Shown: positions 1 through 6,007 of the stretch, piece by piece
Position numbering within the stretch: position 1 is the stretch's first letter
Layout: each line of letters begins with the position of its first letter
NCBI GenBank assembly: GCA_903863315.1
Contig: CAIPBN010000582.1
Location: 1 to 14,577, forward strand
Origin: an uncultured Verrucomicrobiota bacterium
GTDB lineage: Bacteria > Verrucomicrobiota > Verrucomicrobiia > Limisphaerales > SXTU01
Reading direction: 5' to 3'
Length of the DNA stretch: 14,577 nt
Made by a program: the position numbers and the translations under genes
Notes under the pieces: model-generated
Told to the model about the DNA's origin: nothing
What the model saw: the letters and a program-made list of their open reading frames with translations, nothing else
Database searches by the model: none

Positions 1-739
1 GCCAACTGCGGAGAATTTCTTGATTGGACGGCATTGGCCCCGACAGATGGAGATGCACTCCCATATCGGAGTAGTTCAGCACGGACAGGCTGACCTTGCC
101 TGGGGCCATGGCCTTGCCTTGCAGCATACCCAACGGCACAAACGCGTTGAACGGCGCGACTTGGTTCGCCTGCAAACTGAAGCGCCCCAGTTCCTCTGCC
201 ACGACGACCGCGTGAACCCGCAGCCGCAACGCAACCGACTGGCCGTCGCGCGTAGTGAGCGCAACGTCCTGCGAGAGCGCGGAGACTTTGCTGACGCGCA
301 GCAGGACTTCGTCGCCCGGCTTGGCAGCGAGTTGGTCGGCGAGCGCTTGGTTCAACACGACGGAGTCCGGCGGAACCGTCGCGAAGGGCGGGGCTTTCGT
401 CGCCAGCTTCCAGAAGTGCTCGTCCACGCCGAGGACGTGAACGCGGTTCGCACGGCGTGCGCCGTCAGCGGAGTTCGCCGTGCCGGGCAGCGCGAGGACG
501 GGCGCGGCCTTGAGATTCGTCGCCAGTTCAGCGCGGAAGAGGCGGTCGCCGGTGGCCATCGCGGCCTCGATTTTGCCGAGCCTTGCCAGCGCCATGTCGC
601 GCAGGCTGCCGCGCACGGAGTCGCCCACCAGCAGCGCGCCGATGAGGATGGCGCTGCCCAGCGTCGCGCCCAGCAGCACGCCCAGATGCGCGCGCGCGTG
701 AAAGCGCAGGCTGCGGAGGATGAGCGTGCGGAGGGTCAT
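1..739 (-). CDS. FtsX-like ABC transporter permease, N-terminal part (cut by window edge)
   Basis: Reading leftward from an ATG at 739-737 the frame stays open to the window edge, giving 246 residues with no stop. The N-terminus (MTLRTLILRSLRFHARAHLG) leads into one hydrophobic segment at about residues 18-38, followed by GDSVRGSL and a long polar region. This is the usual start of large FtsX/MacB-type permeases: one membrane helix, then a periplasmic MacB_PCD-like domain, then further helices that would lie outside the window. It would form the membrane half of an exporter with the ATPase at 1653-2354, on the same strand. The two genes are separated by a transposase/REP insertion, so the original operon has been split. 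There is no Shine-Dalgarno sequence; a REP hairpin ends about 15 bases before the start codon. The substrate cannot be told. Family confidence is high; the full length is unknown. Confidence 0.8.
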   Translation of the reverse strand, partial: MTLRTLILRSLRFHARAHLGVLLGATLGSAILIGALLVGDSVRGSLRDMALARLGKIEAAMATGDRLFRAELATNLKAAPVLALPGTANSADGARRANRVHVLGVDEHFWKLATKAPPFATVPPDSVVLNQALADQLAAKPGDEVLLRVSKVSALSQDVALTTRDGQSVALRLRVHAVVVAEELGRFSLQANQVAPFNAFVPLGMLQGKAMAPGKVSLSVLNYSDMGVHLHLSGPMPSNQEILRSW

Positions 740-747
740 GGCGTTAT

Positions 748-792
748 GGAGTGCGGTGACTTGTCACCGCTTTCCGCAGGCGACTTGTCGCC
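748..792 (+). repeat. REP element copy 1 (double hairpin, opposite orientation to the other two)
   Basis: The unit reads GGAGTGC, then the palindrome GGTGACTTGTCACC (755-768), a spacer GCTTTCCGCA, then the palindrome GGCGACTTGTCGCC (779-792). Each palindrome has a 6-bp stem and a 2-base loop. The same architecture recurs at 886-930 and 1571-1615 in reverse orientation. Copy 1 lies 8 bases upstream of the permease start codon, within its leader. Confidence 0.9.
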
Positions 793-885
793 GTCGAGGT
801 CAGTGGCGCGTGCTTGCGCCGAAGCCGCCTCGGCTCGCGCCAGCCGAGTGACGTCCATCTCGCCTCCGCCTTTCGACAATCTGAC

Positions 886-930
886 GGCGACAAGTCGCCT
901 CGCGAAAGCGGCGAGAACTCGCCGCACTCC
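886..930 (-). repeat. REP element copy 2
   Basis: Read on the minus strand it is GGAGTGC, the palindrome GGCGAGTTCTCGCC (923-910), a spacer GCTTTCGCGA and the palindrome GGCGACTTGTCGCC (899-886). Compared with copy 1 the first hairpin has changed on both arms, keeping the stem paired. Such compensatory change suggests the structure is, or was, selected. It forms an inverted pair with copy 1 and lies just downstream of the transposase gene. Confidence 0.9.
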
Positions 931-984
931 AAAGCGCGCGCTGTCGGTCGCCCTTGCGCGGGCCTGATGCGTGCCTTCTCCAAT

Positions 985-1656
985 TCAGAAGTCATCTTCC
1001 ACCTCCAGACGGTCAGTCTTGAAACCGTAGATGGTCTGCACCATCGCGGTCGTGGCGACGCGCTCAAACCACGCGGCGGAGCACCACCGATACTGGTTCG
1101 CCACCGACACCAGACCGTGGTGAACGGCGTTTTGATGCACGTAGTTCAGACGCGCCAGATAGGCGCGCTCGTAGGTAAGCTTGGTGTCACGGAAGTTCTG
1201 CCAGACTTGGCGGCCCGGCGTCTGGTCGAGCTTGTTCAGCTCGCGTGCGGCGTCCGCGTGGAGGTGCTTGAGGAGCTTGCCGAGATCGGCCGAATCAGGA
1301 CACCCGCGGGCGACGAAGTGGTAGTGGTTTGCAAAGACGGCCCACGCCTCGATTTGCCAGTGGTAGAGGTTCGCTTTGGCAAGCAGGTGATGTTCGAGGA
1401 GGGAGAGGCGCGTGTCGTCGGCGAACAGACGAACTTTGTGGAGCGTGCCAGCAGTGACAAAGTAGATGCCATGTTCGGTGAGCTTGTGAACGGGTGCGTG
1501 CGGCCAGGGCTTGGTGGGCGGACGCAGACTGGCAGCCGAAGTGATGGCCGGTGCCCAATTGGACTTCGACGGCGACGAGTCGCCTGCGGAAAGCGGTGAC
1601 AAGTCACCGCACTCCACAGCGCGCAGCGGGCCGACGGCTAATTTCTCCGAATTCAT
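985..1656 (-). CDS. REP-associated tyrosine transposase (RAYT, IS200/Y1 family)
   Basis: 223 residues from the ATG at 1656. The Y1_Tnp domain starts near residue 57 (HKLTEHGIYFVTAGT). The HUH motif is HYH at 111-113 in FANHYHFVA; the likely catalytic tyrosine is Y172 in LNYVHQNAVHHGLV. In this family the enzyme nicks single-stranded DNA at REP hairpins through a 5'-phosphotyrosine, and it is often a single-copy domesticated gene. REP copies lie on both sides, which supports the call. Residues 15-30 (ECGDLSPLSAGDSSPS) are the translation of REP copy 3, so the true start is uncertain. A GTG at codon 14 (1617) and a TTG inside the REP are alternatives, and no ATG lies between residue 2 and the domain. 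The ATG overlaps the ATPase stop as ATGA, which would couple the two translationally. Confidence 0.85.
   Translation of the reverse strand: MNSEKLAVGPLRAVECGDLSPLSAGDSSPSKSNWAPAITSAASLRPPTKPWPHAPVHKLTEHGIYFVTAGTLHKVRLFADDTRLSLLEHHLLAKANLYHWQIEAWAVFANHYHFVARGCPDSADLGKLLKHLHADAARELNKLDQTPGRQVWQNFRDTKLTYERAYLARLNYVHQNAVHHGLVSVANQYRWCSAAWFERVATTAMVQTIYGFKTDRLEVEDDF
1571..1615 (-). repeat. REP element copy 3, inside the 5' end of the transposase ORF
   Basis: Read on the minus strand it is GGAGTGC, GGTGACTTGTCACC (1608-1595), spacer GCTTTCCGCA, then GGCGACTCGTCGCC (1584-1571). It matches copy 1 almost exactly but in the opposite orientation. It stands in direct orientation to copy 2, so the two bracket the transposase body. 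It is in frame with the transposase ORF and encodes a GDLSP-type peptide. Confidence 0.9.
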
Positions 1657-2354
1657 GCAGGCATTTGCGTCAGCACTCCGTCGCGCAGTTCCAGCACGCG
1701 GCCCATGCGTTTCGCCAGCTCGGGGGCGTGGGTGACGACGATGAGCGCGGTGCCTTGCTCGCGGTTGAGGTCGAGGAGAAGCGCGGCGAGCGAGTCCGCG
1801 GTGGCGCGGTCGAGCGCACCGGTAGGCTCGTCGGCGAGGAGGAGCTTGGGCTGGTTGATGAGCGCGCGGACGACGGCGCAGCGCTGGCGCTCGCCGCCGG
1901 AGAGCTGGCCGGGCCGGTAGTTCATCCGCTCGGCGAGGCCGACGCGGGTGAGGAGCTGCTTGGCACGGTCCATCGCCTGCGTGCGGCTCGTGGCATCACC
2001 CGACGCGAGTGTGGGGACGAGGATATTCTCCAGCACGGTGCATTGCGGGAGCAGATGATGGGACTGGAAGATGAAGCCAATCTGCCGGTTGCGCGCGGCC
2101 GCGAGGGCGAGTTCGTCGAGGGTGTCGAGGCGCTGGCCGTCGAGGAAGAGTTCGCCGGAGTCGGGCAGGTCGAGCGTGCCGATGAGGTTGAGCAAGGTGC
2201 TCTTGCCGCAGCCGCTCGGCCCGACGATGGCGACGGTCTCGCCGCGCGCGACTTCGAGCGAGAGGCCGCGCAGCACGGGCAGGTCGCCGCCCGCCGCGCC
2301 GGGGTAGCGCTTGGTGACGTTCGCGAGGCGGAGCAAGGGAGCGGGCGCGGACAT
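1653..2354 (-). CDS. ABC transporter ATP-binding protein, LolD/MacB type
   Basis: 233 residues, the normal length for a stand-alone exporter ATPase of this family. Walker A is GPSGCGKS at 45-52, the Q-loop glutamine is Q97, the signature is LSGGERQRC from 151, Walker B is LLLADEP at 171-177 and the H-loop is H209 in VVTHAPELAKR. It powers a FtsX/MacB-type permease that acts by mechanotransmission, moving lipoproteins, peptides or other envelope substrates. The permease at 1-739 is the obvious partner although a transposase now lies between them. The start follows closely on a terminator (2393-2424), so the promoter must lie in about 40 bp. No Shine-Dalgarno sequence is visible. The stop TGA overlaps the transposase ATG. 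The transported substrate is unknown. Confidence 0.92.
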   Translation of the reverse strand: MSAPAPLLRLANVTKRYPGAAGGDLPVLRGLSLEVARGETVAIVGPSGCGKSTLLNLIGTLDLPDSGELFLDGQRLDTLDELALAAARNRQIGFIFQSHHLLPQCTVLENILVPTLASGDATSRTQAMDRAKQLLTRVGLAERMNYRPGQLSGGERQRCAVVRALINQPKLLLADEPTGALDRATADSLAALLLDLNREQGTALIVVTHAPELAKRMGRVLELRDGVLTQMPA

Positions 2355-2392
2355 GAAGAGATATTGGCGTGCGAATGAGCGAGTGCCAAAGA

Positions 2393-2424
2393 AAAACCCC
2401 GCCGGCTTGCGCGGGCGGGGTTTT
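2393..2424 (-). terminator. Rho-independent terminator after rpsI (probably bidirectional)
   Basis: The arms AAAACCCCGCC (2393-2403) and GGCGGGGTTTT (2414-2424) are perfectly complementary around a 10-base loop. On the minus strand the stem is followed by a T run (GGGGTTTTTCTTT), ending the rpsI transcript 20 bases past its stop. The A/T-flanked stem would also work on the plus strand. Confidence 0.9.
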
Positions 2425-2443
2425 CGGAAAACAGCTTGGGCGA

Positions 2444-2839
2444 TTAACGCTTGCTGAACTGGAAGCGCTTGCGGGCGCCGGGCTGGCCATACTTCTTGCG
2501 CTCGCGCTTGCGCGGGTCGCGGGTGAGCAGGCCTTCAGCCTTGAGCGGAGGACGCAGGGCGACATCCACGGTGAGCAGCGCGCGGGCAATGCCGTGACGA
2601 ACGGCACCGGCCTGGCCGTTGGGGCCGCCACCCTGCACGTTGACGCGGATGTCAAACTTGCTGATGGAGTCGGTGACTTTCAGCGGCTGCACGACGGCGG
2701 CGCGCTGGTCCTCGGTGAGGAAGTATTTCTCCATCGGGCGACCGTTGATGACGATCTTGCCCGAACCAGAGGCGAGGCGAACGCGGGCGACAGCAGTCTT
2801 GCGGCGTCCGGTTCCGAGGTGTTCCTGAGTGGCGGCCAT
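2444..2839 (-). CDS. rpsI: 30S ribosomal protein S9
   Basis: 131 residues, the family's normal size. The N-terminal GTGRRKTAVARVRL, the central RPMEKYF and GAVRHGIARALL, and the basic C-terminus ending in FSKR are all S9 hallmarks. In this family the C-terminal tail reaches the P-site tRNA in the small subunit. The gene follows rplM by 33 bases in the near-universal rplM-rpsI order and ends at a strong terminator, so the two are cotranscribed. No Shine-Dalgarno sequence precedes the ATG. Confidence 0.98.
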   Translation of the reverse strand: MAATQEHLGTGRRKTAVARVRLASGSGKIVINGRPMEKYFLTEDQRAAVVQPLKVTDSISKFDIRVNVQGGGPNGQAGAVRHGIARALLTVDVALRPPLKAEGLLTRDPRKRERKKYGQPGARKRFQFSKR

Positions 2840-2872
2840 GTGGGAGTGGGGTGCGTTGGTGGTTGGAAAAGA

Positions 2873-3313
2873 CTAGTGCTTGATTTCGAGCTTGGCGGGC
2901 GTCTGGGCGGTGTGCGGATGCTTGTCGCCGGCGTAAACCTTGAGCTTGGTGTGGAGGCTGCGTCCGAGGCGGCCCTTGGGGAGCATGCCTTTGACGGCGT
3001 GCTCGATAAGGAGCTCGGGACGGCGGGCGCGGCGTTGGGCGACGCTCTCGAAGCTCTCGCCGCCCTTCCAGCCGGAGTAGGTCATGAACTGCTTGTCCTG
3101 CTCCTTCTTGCCGGTGAGGACGACCTTCTCGGCGTTGATGACCACGACGAAGTCGCCGGTGTCAAGGTGCGGGGTGAAAGTGGGGCGGTGTTTGCCGCGG
3201 ATGATGGTGGCGACGCGCGTGGCGAGGCGACCAAGGACAACTCCGTTGGCGTCCACGACGTGCCACTTGCGGTTGTCCAGCGAGGCTTGGGCGTTCGGCA
3301 AAAATGTTTTCAT
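2873..3313 (-). CDS. rplM: 50S ribosomal protein L13
   Basis: 146 residues, close to the E. coli length of 142. Hallmarks visible are KWHVVDANGVVLGRLAT, IIRGKHRPTFTPHLDTGDFVVVINAEKV cut here into its recognisable pieces (IIRGKHRP, DTGDFVVVINA), the GMLPKGRLGR motif, and the C-terminal LKVYAGDKHPHTAQ. It is an early-assembling large-subunit protein. A sigma70-like promoter lies just upstream (3341-3368), giving a leader of about 20 bases. A GGGGAAA sequence about 8 bases before the ATG may be a weak ribosome-binding site. Confidence 0.98.
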   Translation of the reverse strand: MKTFLPNAQASLDNRKWHVVDANGVVLGRLATRVATIIRGKHRPTFTPHLDTGDFVVVINAEKVVLTGKKEQDKQFMTYSGWKGGESFESVAQRRARRPELLIEHAVKGMLPKGRLGRSLHTKLKVYAGDKHPHTAQTPAKLEIKH

Positions 3314-3340
3314 TACAGTTTCCCCGTAAAGGGAGCGCAG

Positions 3341-3368
3341 AAAGTAACAAACGGCTCCGTGTCGTCAA
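3341..3368 (-). promoter_or_regulatory. Sigma70-like promoter of rplM-rpsI
   Basis: On the minus strand TTGACG (3368-3363) is followed after 16 bases by TACTTT (3346-3341). The -35 matches the consensus at five of six positions; the -10 keeps TA and the final T. Transcription would begin near 3334, about 20 bases before the rplM ATG. Confidence 0.6.
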
Positions 3369-3387
3369 TAGCTCATTTCCTGCTGCC

Positions 3388-3412
3388 ACCGGTCGCGCGT
3401 CCTGCGGCCGGT
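3388..3412. other. GC-rich hairpin between the yciH stop and the rplM promoter
   Basis: ACCGGTCGC (3388-3396) pairs with GCGGCCGGT (3404-3412) as a 9-bp stem with one G-T pair around a 7-base loop. No U-tract follows on either strand, so it is not a standard terminator. It could pause or stabilise the 3' end of the yciH transcript. Confidence 0.45.
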
Positions 3413-3421
3413 TCCAGGCCT

Positions 3422-3823
3422 TCATCCGCCAGCAAACACGGGGCGGAAGTGGGCCTCGGTCAGGATGCGGGCAACCTCCGCGCGCTTGTCGCCCTGGATC
3501 TCAATCTGACCGTCCTTCACCGTCCCGCCGGTGCCGCAGGCTTTTTGCATGGCCTTGGCCAGTTGCTCTTTTTCCGGAAGGCCGATGCCGATGAAGCCCT
3601 TGACCACCGTGACGGTCTTGCCGCCGCGGCCGGCTTTCTGCCGGACAATGTCCACGCGCCCGCGGTTCTTTTTGGCGGGCGTGGCTGGTTCGCTGGAAGC
3701 GTCCGGCGTGCGTGCGGGGGAATGTTCAGGAGCCGGGGGGAGTCCGGTGCTGGACAGGGCGGCGAAGGGATTGTGACCAAGGCTCTGTCCGCCGTCGGTT
3801 GGGATGCGTTTGGAGTTGCTCAT
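3422..3823 (-). CDS. yciH: SUI1/eIF1-family translation factor, YciH-like
   Basis: 133 residues. The first ~53 are low-complexity and rich in P, S and A. The SUI1 fold follows: RVDIVRQKAGRGGKTVTVVKG, then GIGLPEKEQLAKAMQKACGTGG, TVKDGQIEIQGD and RAEVARIL. The GTGG plus VKDGQIEIQG stretch is the family signature. In eukaryotes eIF1 controls start-codon fidelity; bacterial YciH has been linked to initiation fidelity and stress translation. It lies 45 bases after the cvfB-like gene on the same strand and before rplM, so context supports a translation role. There is no Shine-Dalgarno sequence. The disordered N-terminal extension is longer than in the E. coli protein (108 residues). Confidence 0.93.
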   Translation of the reverse strand: MSNSKRIPTDGGQSLGHNPFAALSSTGLPPAPEHSPARTPDASSEPATPAKKNRGRVDIVRQKAGRGGKTVTVVKGFIGIGLPEKEQLAKAMQKACGTGGTVKDGQIEIQGDKRAEVARILTEAHFRPVFAGG

Positions 3824-3868
3824 GCGTGGGGAGGGACACGGGTTGGCAAGGTGCGGAGACGGCGGCGT

Positions 3869-4729
3869 TCAGTTGCCGGGGGACCAGGAAGAGTTGTCGA
3901 GCAACTGGATTCCCGGGGCCGTGAAGGCGATGCGGCGCTCGCGAAAAAGTTTTCCGAGCGCCTGCTTGAAGGCCTTCTTGCTGACGCCGAAGGCTTCGCG
4001 GATTTGTTCCGGCGAGCTGTCGTCGTCGAAGTCGAGACGGCCGCCGCTGTGCTCCAAGGCCTGCTCGATTTGCTCGGTGAGCGAGGCCACGCGCTGATAG
4101 CCGGAGGCGTCCAGGCTCAGGTCGAGCTTGCCGCCCTCGCGGATGGCCCGCACGAAGCCGTTGAGCACTTGGCCGGTCTTCAGCGGAGCCGAGAGGTTGC
4201 TGTGATAGAGCAGGCCGGGATGCGCGTTCTCCACAATGGCATTGTAGCCCAGCGGGGTCTTGCCCGTGATGATGAAGCGGACGGGATCGCCCTCGCGATA
4301 GTCTGGCATCTCGTTGCTCAAGTGGCGGTTGAGCCGCGCGCTGGCGATGATGCGGTCGGTCTTCGGATCCAGACAGACCACGACGACCACCTGCTGGCCC
4401 GCGCGCAAGGGGGCACCCTGCTCGCGGAAGGGCAGCAGCAGGTCCTTGGGCAAGCCCCAATCCAGGAACGCGCCGATCCGCGGGTTGACCTCCTTGACGC
4501 GCAGGCAGGCAAATTCCCCGACCTGGGCCAGCGGGTGCTCGGTGGTGGCGATGAGGCGGTCCTCGGAATCGCGGTAAATGAAAACCTCCAGCCGCTCCTG
4601 CTCGGCATGGTCGTGCGGGACATAGCGGCGGGGCAGCAAAATCTCACCGAGTTCCTCGCCATCCAAGAAGAGTCCGGTGGTGGATTCCCGGACGACGGAG
4701 AGCAGGTTGCGTTTACCAATTAATGCCAT
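3869..4729 (-). CDS. cvfB: S1-like RNA-binding protein, CvfB/YitL family
   Basis: 286 residues from the ATG at 4729, the usual family length. An ATG at 4777 would add 16 residues (MHFAPVDAQARVGCAR) with no family resemblance. The protein opens MALIGKRNLLSVVREST, then carries S1-like barrels: one at about 60-130 (VGEFACLRVKEVNPRIGAFLDWGL split as VKEVNPRIGAFLDWG and LPKDLLLPF), and one at about 140-215 (IVENAHPGLLYHSNL, LNGFVRAIREGGKLDLSL). A C-terminal winged-helix-like part follows (SPEQIREAFGVSKKAFKQALGKL). CvfB proteins bind RNA and affect virulence-gene expression in Staphylococcus; the role outside Firmicutes is not settled. Its place before yciH, rplM and rpsI suggests a translation-linked function. 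Confidence 0.9.
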   Translation of the reverse strand: MALIGKRNLLSVVRESTTGLFLDGEELGEILLPRRYVPHDHAEQERLEVFIYRDSEDRLIATTEHPLAQVGEFACLRVKEVNPRIGAFLDWGLPKDLLLPFREQGAPLRAGQQVVVVVCLDPKTDRIIASARLNRHLSNEMPDYREGDPVRFIITGKTPLGYNAIVENAHPGLLYHSNLSAPLKTGQVLNGFVRAIREGGKLDLSLDASGYQRVASLTEQIEQALEHSGGRLDFDDDSSPEQIREAFGVSKKAFKQALGKLFRERRIAFTAPGIQLLDNSSWSPGN

Positions 4730-4841
4730 GCGGGCACAGCCTACCCGGGCTTGGGCATCGACGGGAGCAAAATGCAACCGGCCGGCCGACCGCGAGCTGC
4801 GCCTTCATGCGAGTTGAAGCCAGACCCGAGTCTCGCCTCGC

Positions 4842-5594
4842 TCAGTAAGTGGCCCGGCCACCGGACAGATCGAAGACGCTGCCGGTGCTGAACGAGCAGT
4901 CGTCCGAGCACAGCCAGGCGACCATGGCCGCGGCCTCGTCCACCTTGCCGAAGCGGCCCATGGGGATCTTGGAGAGCATGTAATCAATGTGGAACTGCGA
5001 CACCTGCTTGAGGATGTCCGTCTGGATGACGGCGGGGGTGATGCAGTTGACGAGGATGCCCTCCTTGGCCAGTTCCTTGCCGAGGGATTTGGTGAGCCCG
5101 ATGACGCCCGCCTTGGCCGCGCTGTAATGGGAGGCGGCGGGATTGCCCTCCTTGCCGGCGATGCTCGCGATGTTGACGATGCGCCCGTAATGCTTCTCCA
5201 GCATGATGGGCACCACCGCGCGGCAGACGTAGAAGACGGCGTTGAGATTGGTGTTCACCACGGCGAGCCACTGCTCCGGCGTGTATTCCCACAGCTTGGC
5301 GTTGGCTCCCGCGATGCCCGCGTTGTTCACCAGCAACTCGATGGAGCCGAGCTGCTGTTTCGTGGCGGCGGCGGCGGCGCTCACTGCGGCGGGGTCCGTG
5401 AGATCCACGGTCTGCGTGGTCACGGTGCCGAGGGTGGAAAGTTTCTGGCTCGCGTCCTTCAGGGCCTCGGCGTCGCGGTCCCACAGGCACACGCTGGCCC
5501 CGGAGTGCAGCAGGCGGGTGGCGATGGCGAAGCCGATGCCGCGCGCGCCACCGGTGACGATTCCGTGTTTGCCCTTCAAGTCGAGTTGGTTCAT
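4842..5594 (-). CDS. NAD(P)-dependent short-chain dehydrogenase/reductase (SDR), FabG-like
   Basis: 250 residues from the ATG at 5594; a longer open frame to 5729 adds only an unrelated arginine/serine-rich stretch. The cofactor motif TGGARGIG is at 14-21, NNAG at 90-93, and the catalytic tetrad is N116, S144, Y157 and K161 (HYSAAK). D39 at the end of the second strand (LWDRD) favours NAD(H) over NADP(H). The ending DLSGGRATY resembles, from memory, SDRs assigned to 2-keto-3-deoxy-L-fuconate or -L-rhamnonate oxidation, but no neighbouring sugar-pathway gene supports this, so the substrate is left open. FabG-type acyl reduction is the alternative. A small ORF lies 67 bases upstream on the same strand. 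No clear terminator follows. Confidence 0.9.
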   Translation of the reverse strand: MNQLDLKGKHGIVTGGARGIGFAIATRLLHSGASVCLWDRDAEALKDASQKLSTLGTVTTQTVDLTDPAAVSAAAAATKQQLGSIELLVNNAGIAGANAKLWEYTPEQWLAVVNTNLNAVFYVCRAVVPIMLEKHYGRIVNIASIAGKEGNPAASHYSAAKAGVIGLTKSLGKELAKEGILVNCITPAVIQTDILKQVSQFHIDYMLSKIPMGRFGKVDEAAAMVAWLCSDDCSFSTGSVFDLSGGRATY

Positions 5595-5661
5595 GGGCCG
5601 CTTGGTTAGCGACTCACGCGGCGGCGGACAAGCAACTTCTGTTCGTCGTCGGACGGGCGGG

Positions 5662-5874
5662 CTACTCGTTGATGCCGCAGTGGGAATAGTCCGGCAGGAT
5701 CTCCGGGCCCGCGAGGAACGCCTCGGCAAGGTCTGCGGTCCGGGGAATTCCCAAGCCTGACGGCGCGGACATCGGGTCCATGTGGAGAAATGGCCAGGCC
5801 GCTTTTGCCGTGTGGAGGTATTCGGGGGTGCTGGACGCGACTTCGCTCAGCTTGTCTTTCCATCGCGTGGTCAT
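5662..5874 (-). CDS. Small hypothetical protein (70 residues), not recognised
   Basis: Starts MTTRWKDKLSEVASS and ends LPDYSHCGINE. It has no signal peptide, membrane segment or known motif. The ATG at 5874 is preferred over an in-frame GTG at 5892 because a second locus (10012) begins MTTKW in the same position relative to a conserved upstream block. It lies between the LuxR regulator and the SDR gene on the same strand, so it may be cotranscribed with the SDR. The coding call rests on that conserved context and on an intact frame; it could instead be the remnant of a longer gene. Confidence 0.45.
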   Translation of the reverse strand: MTTRWKDKLSEVASSTPEYLHTAKAAWPFLHMDPMSAPSGLGIPRTADLAEAFLAGPEILPDYSHCGINE

Positions 5875-5968
5875 GGCCGCAACGCTATCCACCGCCGGTC
5901 TCCTTGCCCATTGGTGACCGCCCTAAATCGCGCTAGTCGTCCTGCCTAGGCGGCTAAGGAAAATGCCT
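5870..5968 (-). promoter_or_regulatory. Conserved leader block A (second copy at 10008-10106)
   Basis: This block aligns without gaps to 10008-10106. The 60 bases at 5909-5968 match at 46 positions; over all 99 bases about 70 match. Both copies lie on the minus strand directly upstream of, and reaching into, an ORF beginning MTT(R/K)W. Best-kept pieces are CATTGGT, AATCGC, CGTCC, GCCTAG and GCTAAGG (plus-strand sense). Copy A holds the perfect palindrome GCCTAGGC at 5944-5951. An in-frame TAG on the minus strand in copy A argues that the block is not translated. It is probably a promoter/operator or leader. Confidence 0.6.
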
Positions 5969-6007
5969 GCTCGATGCCGGAGGGGTGGAAACGACTGCGC
6001 TGCGCGG

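Larger units (their letters stand above)
748..1656 (-). mobile_element. REP-RAYT composite (REPtron-like) inserted between ATPase and permease genes
   Basis: One transposase gene with REP copies at both sides (748, 886, 1571) is the classical REPtron layout. The outer limits are approximate. A short sequence is shared by the two ends of the transposase ORF: the minus strand reads TGAATTCGGAGAA at the start (1655-1643) and TGAATTGGAGAA at the stop (987-976). Both are followed by GC-rich DNA and then a GGAGTGC-REP unit. Whether the unit is still mobile cannot be seen. Confidence 0.65.

Noticed and set aside
20..967. Plus-strand open frame of 315 codons at the left end
   Set aside because: Antisense to the FtsX-like permease and running through REP copies; the minus-strand frame has the family N-terminus and membrane helix.
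2369..4723. Plus-strand open frame of 784 codons across rpsI-rplM-yciH-cvfB
   Set aside because: It is exactly antisense to four recognised genes. Long antisense frames are common in GC-rich DNA and the translation has no recognisable domain.
4730..4841. Search for a terminator or promoter between the SDR and cvfB-like genes
   Set aside because: Only a GGCCGGCCG run and short imperfect hairpins without a U-tract are present; nothing could be supported.
5595..5729. 45-residue N-terminal extension of the SDR
   Set aside because: The extension is arginine/serine-rich and overlaps the small ORF; the ATG at 5594 gives the standard SDR start before the Rossmann strand.
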